From Nocardioides immobilis (GTDB lineage: Bacteria > Actinomycetota > Actinomycetes > Propionibacteriales > Nocardioidaceae): DNA of 64,000 nucleotides. Position numbers and translations under genes: made by a program. This document shows, one piece after another, positions 62,116 to 64,000 of this stretch (positions within the stretch are counted from its first letter, which is position 1; the number at the start of each line of letters is the position of its first letter). The notes beneath the pieces were generated by a model. The model did no database searches. It saw only the letters and a program-made list of their open reading frames with translations, and was not told the origin of the DNA. The stretch lies in contig NZ_QXGH01000018.1 in the NCBI RefSeq assembly GCF_003515065.1, positions 1-64,000 on the forward strand. Direction: 5' to 3'.

Positions 62116-62130
62116 GAGCGTGCCGCCCGC

Positions 62131-62892
62131 TCAGGCACGCGGGCCGCCGGCGACGTAGACGACCTGCCCGTTCACGAAGGACGCGTCGTCCGAGCACAGC
62201 AGCGAGACGACGCCGGCGATGTCGCTCGGCATGGCGACCCTGCGCATCGGGTTGGCGTCGATGATGCCCTGCTTGTACTTCTCGTAGTCCAGACCCCTGC
62301 GCTCTGCGGTGGAGCGGATCATCGGCGTCTCGACGAAGCCGGGGGCGATCGAGTTCACGTTGATGTTGAACCGGCCCAGCTCGAGGGCGTGGGTCTTCGT
62401 GATGGCCTGGATCCCGGCCTTCGCCGCGGAGTAGTTGGACTGACCGACCTTGCCCAGCGCCGCGACGCTGCTGACGTTGACCACCTTGCCCCAGTTGGCC
62501 TTCACCATGTGCGCCTGCGCAGCCTTGGTGAACAGGAACGTGCCCTTGAGGTGCGTGTCCAGGACGGTGTCCCAGTCTTCCTCGGTCATCTTGAACAGCA
62601 TGTTGTCGCGCAGGACGCCTGCGTTGTTGACGAGGACGCCCACAGGTCCCAGCTCGGCCGCAGCCCTCTCGACCGCCTGGGCGACGTCGATGGCGTTGCC
62701 CACGTCGCACCGGACTGCGATCGCGGAGCCGCCTCGCTGCCGGATGACGTCGGCGACCTCCTCGGCTCCCTCCAGATTGAGGTCGACGACGGCGACGGCC
62801 GCGCCATCAGCGGCGAGCCGCTCGGCCACTGCCGCGCCGATGCCCTGGGCCGCGCCCGTCACGATCGCCACGCGACCTGAGAGATCCGTCAT
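62131..62892 (-). CDS. SDR, 3-hydroxyacyl-CoA dehydrogenase/FabG-like
   Basis: A 253-residue SDR with TGAAQGIG, NNAGVLRDNMLFKMTEEDWDTVL, the catalytic Ser (NVSSVAALG) and YSAAK, and NVNSIAPGFVETPM. It is the FabG-like type that often acts as an acyl-CoA beta-oxidation dehydrogenase in actinobacteria. It lies between the MaoC-type hydratase and the Ltp-type enzyme, 34 and 16 bases from each, in the proper order for beta-oxidation. Confidence 0.9.
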   Translation of the reverse strand: MTDLSGRVAIVTGAAQGIGAAVAERLAADGAAVAVVDLNLEGAEEVADVIRQRGGSAIAVRCDVGNAIDVAQAVERAAAELGPVGVLVNNAGVLRDNMLFKMTEEDWDTVLDTHLKGTFLFTKAAQAHMVKANWGKVVNVSSVAALGKVGQSNYSAAKAGIQAITKTHALELGRFNINVNSIAPGFVETPMIRSTAERRGLDYEKYKQGIIDANPMRRVAMPSDIAGVVSLLCSDDASFVNGQVVYVAGGPRA

Positions 62893-62925
62893 CTTCGTCC
62901 GTCCTTCGTCGTGCCTGTCGTCATG

Positions 62926-63792
62926 TCAGCTGCTGATGCGGAGACGTCCTCGATCGAGCAGGACCCCTCCCCCGGGCCCCGACACCCGGAACGAGTGGCC
63001 GTCCTCGTCGTCCCACACCTCGACCACCACGGCATCACCGGGGTAGACCGGCTTGCTGAAGCGAGCGTCGATCGACCGGAACCGCCCTGGGTCGCTGTCG
63101 GCCACATCCTTCAGCAGCGCCCGCGCGACCATGCCGTACGTGCACAGGCCATGCAGTACTGGCCGGTCGAACCCGGCGCGGCGTGCGTAGTCCGGATCGC
63201 TGTGCAACGGGTTGCGATCTCCCGTCAGCCGGTAGAGCAGCGCCTGGCCCGGCCAAGATGCGAAGTCGATCGTGCGGTCCGCCGGCCGGTCGGCCGCCGG
63301 CCACGGATCGGACGGTGCCGAGTCCCCGCCGAAGCCGCCAGCTCCTCGCACGAAGTACCCGAGCCGACTCGTCCAGAGGGTCGCGCCGGTGTCGGGCTCG
63401 ACGACGTCGATCGAGATGCGCACCAGGGCGCCACTGCGCTTGTCGTGGATGCCGTCGAGCCGCGCCGTCGCGATGCCACGGCCGGAGGTGGGCAATGGCC
63501 GCTGCACGGTCAACGACTGCTCGGCGTGGACGAGCGCGGAGCGCTCGAACGTCCCGAGCTGCAGGCGGCGCGTGACCCCTTGCTGGCTCGGCCACAGGGC
63601 GAACGTCGGGAGGACCTGCTGCGGCGTAGGGGACGCGGCGTCGTCGATCGTGAGGTGCAGCTCGGAGAGCGGGTCGTCGTGACCGGCGCCGACGGCCAAG
63701 GCGTAGAGCGCTGCCTCGCCGGGGGTCCACGTGACCTCGTACGGCTCCGAGCGGGAACCGACGGCGTCGAGGTTCATGACCGAGGCGGTCAC
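62926..63792 (-). CDS. MaoC-type enoyl-CoA hydratase (hotdog double-domain)
   Basis: A 288-residue (R)-specific-hydratase-like protein of two hotdog halves. The C-terminal half carries the hydratase-2 motif LTGDRNPLHSDPDYARRAG with catalytic Asp192 and His197, followed by VLHGLCTYG. The N-terminal half is catalytically inactive, as in other double-hotdog hydratases. The GTG at 63792, preceded by GAGGGGCG, begins one base after the crotonase stop. Confidence 0.88.
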   Translation of the reverse strand: MTASVMNLDAVGSRSEPYEVTWTPGEAALYALAVGAGHDDPLSELHLTIDDAASPTPQQVLPTFALWPSQQGVTRRLQLGTFERSALVHAEQSLTVQRPLPTSGRGIATARLDGIHDKRSGALVRISIDVVEPDTGATLWTSRLGYFVRGAGGFGGDSAPSDPWPAADRPADRTIDFASWPGQALLYRLTGDRNPLHSDPDYARRAGFDRPVLHGLCTYGMVARALLKDVADSDPGRFRSIDARFSKPVYPGDAVVVEVWDDEDGHSFRVSGPGGGVLLDRGRLRISS

Positions 63793-63793
63793 C

Positions 63794-64000
63794 TCAGCGC
63801 CCCTCGTAGACGCCCACGCGCTTCTGCTGGAACGCGTCGATCGCCTCGATCAGGTCGTCCGAGTGCAGCGTCTCGAGCTCGTACTGCCCGGAGAGCTCCA
63901 GGACCTCGGCGATCCGGATGCGCTGCGCCACGTTGAAGGACTTCTTCGTGCCCTGGACCGCCAACGGCGGGAGCGCGGCGATGGAGTCCGCGATCCTCTC
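63794..64000 (-). CDS. Enoyl-CoA hydratase/isomerase (crotonase), C-terminal part
   Basis: The visible 68 C-terminal residues read IAALPPLAVQGTKKSFN, then HSDDLIEAIDAFQQKRVGVYEGR. This matches the crotonase C-terminal helices (AxxGTK, SEDxxEAIxAFxEKRxPxYxGR). The active-site part lies beyond the window. It is the first visible gene of the module-2 operon. Two hydratases of different stereochemistry (crotonase and MaoC) adjoin, suggesting two beta-oxidation rounds. Confidence 0.85.
   Translation of the reverse strand, partial: ERIADSIAALPPLAVQGTKKSFNVAQRIRIAEVLELSGQYELETLHSDDLIEAIDAFQQKRVGVYEGR

Noticed and set aside
61030-62880. 616-codon plus-strand open frame across the thiolase and SDR genes
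   Set aside because: It spans two unrelated minus-strand genes and their spacer, which a real gene would not mirror; no domain is visible.

Overview
The window is high-GC DNA with short or overlapping intergenic spacing, many GTG starts, F420-linked luciferase-like (LLM) oxidoreductases, F420-NADP reductase homologues, a mycofactocin-type SDR and an MftE/creatininase homologue. Together these point to an actinomycete with a large catabolic repertoire (Nocardioides/Rhodococcus-like; the genus is an inference). No tRNA, rRNA, CRISPR array, transposase or phage gene was recognised. Nearly the whole window is one accessory catabolic island for a CoA-activated aliphatic or alicyclic compound.

Left edge (1-4 kb): a decayed zone. 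It holds a frameshifted C-terminal piece of a B12-dependent acyl-CoA mutase, an oppositely oriented internal piece of the same kind of gene, a frameshifted N-terminal piece of an acyl-CoA ligase, an internally deleted F420-NADP reductase and a decapitated nitronate monooxygenase. An intact aldehyde dehydrogenase and a creatininase-family gene lie among them. 4.0-9.9 kb: a tightly coupled minus-strand operon of two alpha/beta acyl-CoA dehydrogenase (ACAD) pairs, an unusual amidohydrolase and an SDR. 10-13.5 kb: SMP-30 lactonase, flavin reductase fused to an IclR effector domain, and an NtaA-type monooxygenase. 13.7-17.7 kb (plus): EthD protein, LuxR-type response regulator, soluble multi-GAF histidine kinase, GntR/FCD regulator. 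17.6-20.6 kb: MFS exporter and two SDRs, one lacking its catalytic residues.

21-33 kb (minus), mutase module 1: F420 reductase-like protein, LLM oxidoreductase, mutase large and small subunits, acyl-CoA ligase, HpcH-type aldolase, MmgE/PrpD protein, Baeyer-Villiger-type monooxygenase, SnoaL protein, CMD protein and mycofactocin-type SDR. 33.4-37.5 kb (plus): VOC, SnoaL, phosphotriesterase-like hydrolase, SnoaL and cyclase-family genes. 37.5-40.6 kb (minus): LLM monooxygenase, epoxide hydrolase, SDR. 41.3-48.8 kb (minus): sugar-type ABC importer, then an HtaA-like protein, P450, ferredoxin and ferredoxin reductase, apparently one seven-gene operon. 49.3-55.3 kb: double-length CaiB/BaiF CoA-transferase, MeaB-type G-protein chaperone and a third ACAD pair.

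55.7-64 kb (minus), mutase module 2: enoyl-CoA hydratase (cut by the window end), MaoC hydratase, SDR, Ltp-type thiolase/aldolase, DUF35 partner, LLM oxidoreductase, ligase, small and large mutase subunits. A plausible joint scheme is uptake and hydroxylation or Baeyer-Villiger opening, CoA activation, carbon-skeleton rearrangement by the B12 mutases (kept active by MeaB), then beta-oxidation with an aldol-type C-C cleavage. The mutases lack the canonical catalytic His and form the most promising uncharacterised system here; their substrate cannot be read from the sequence.
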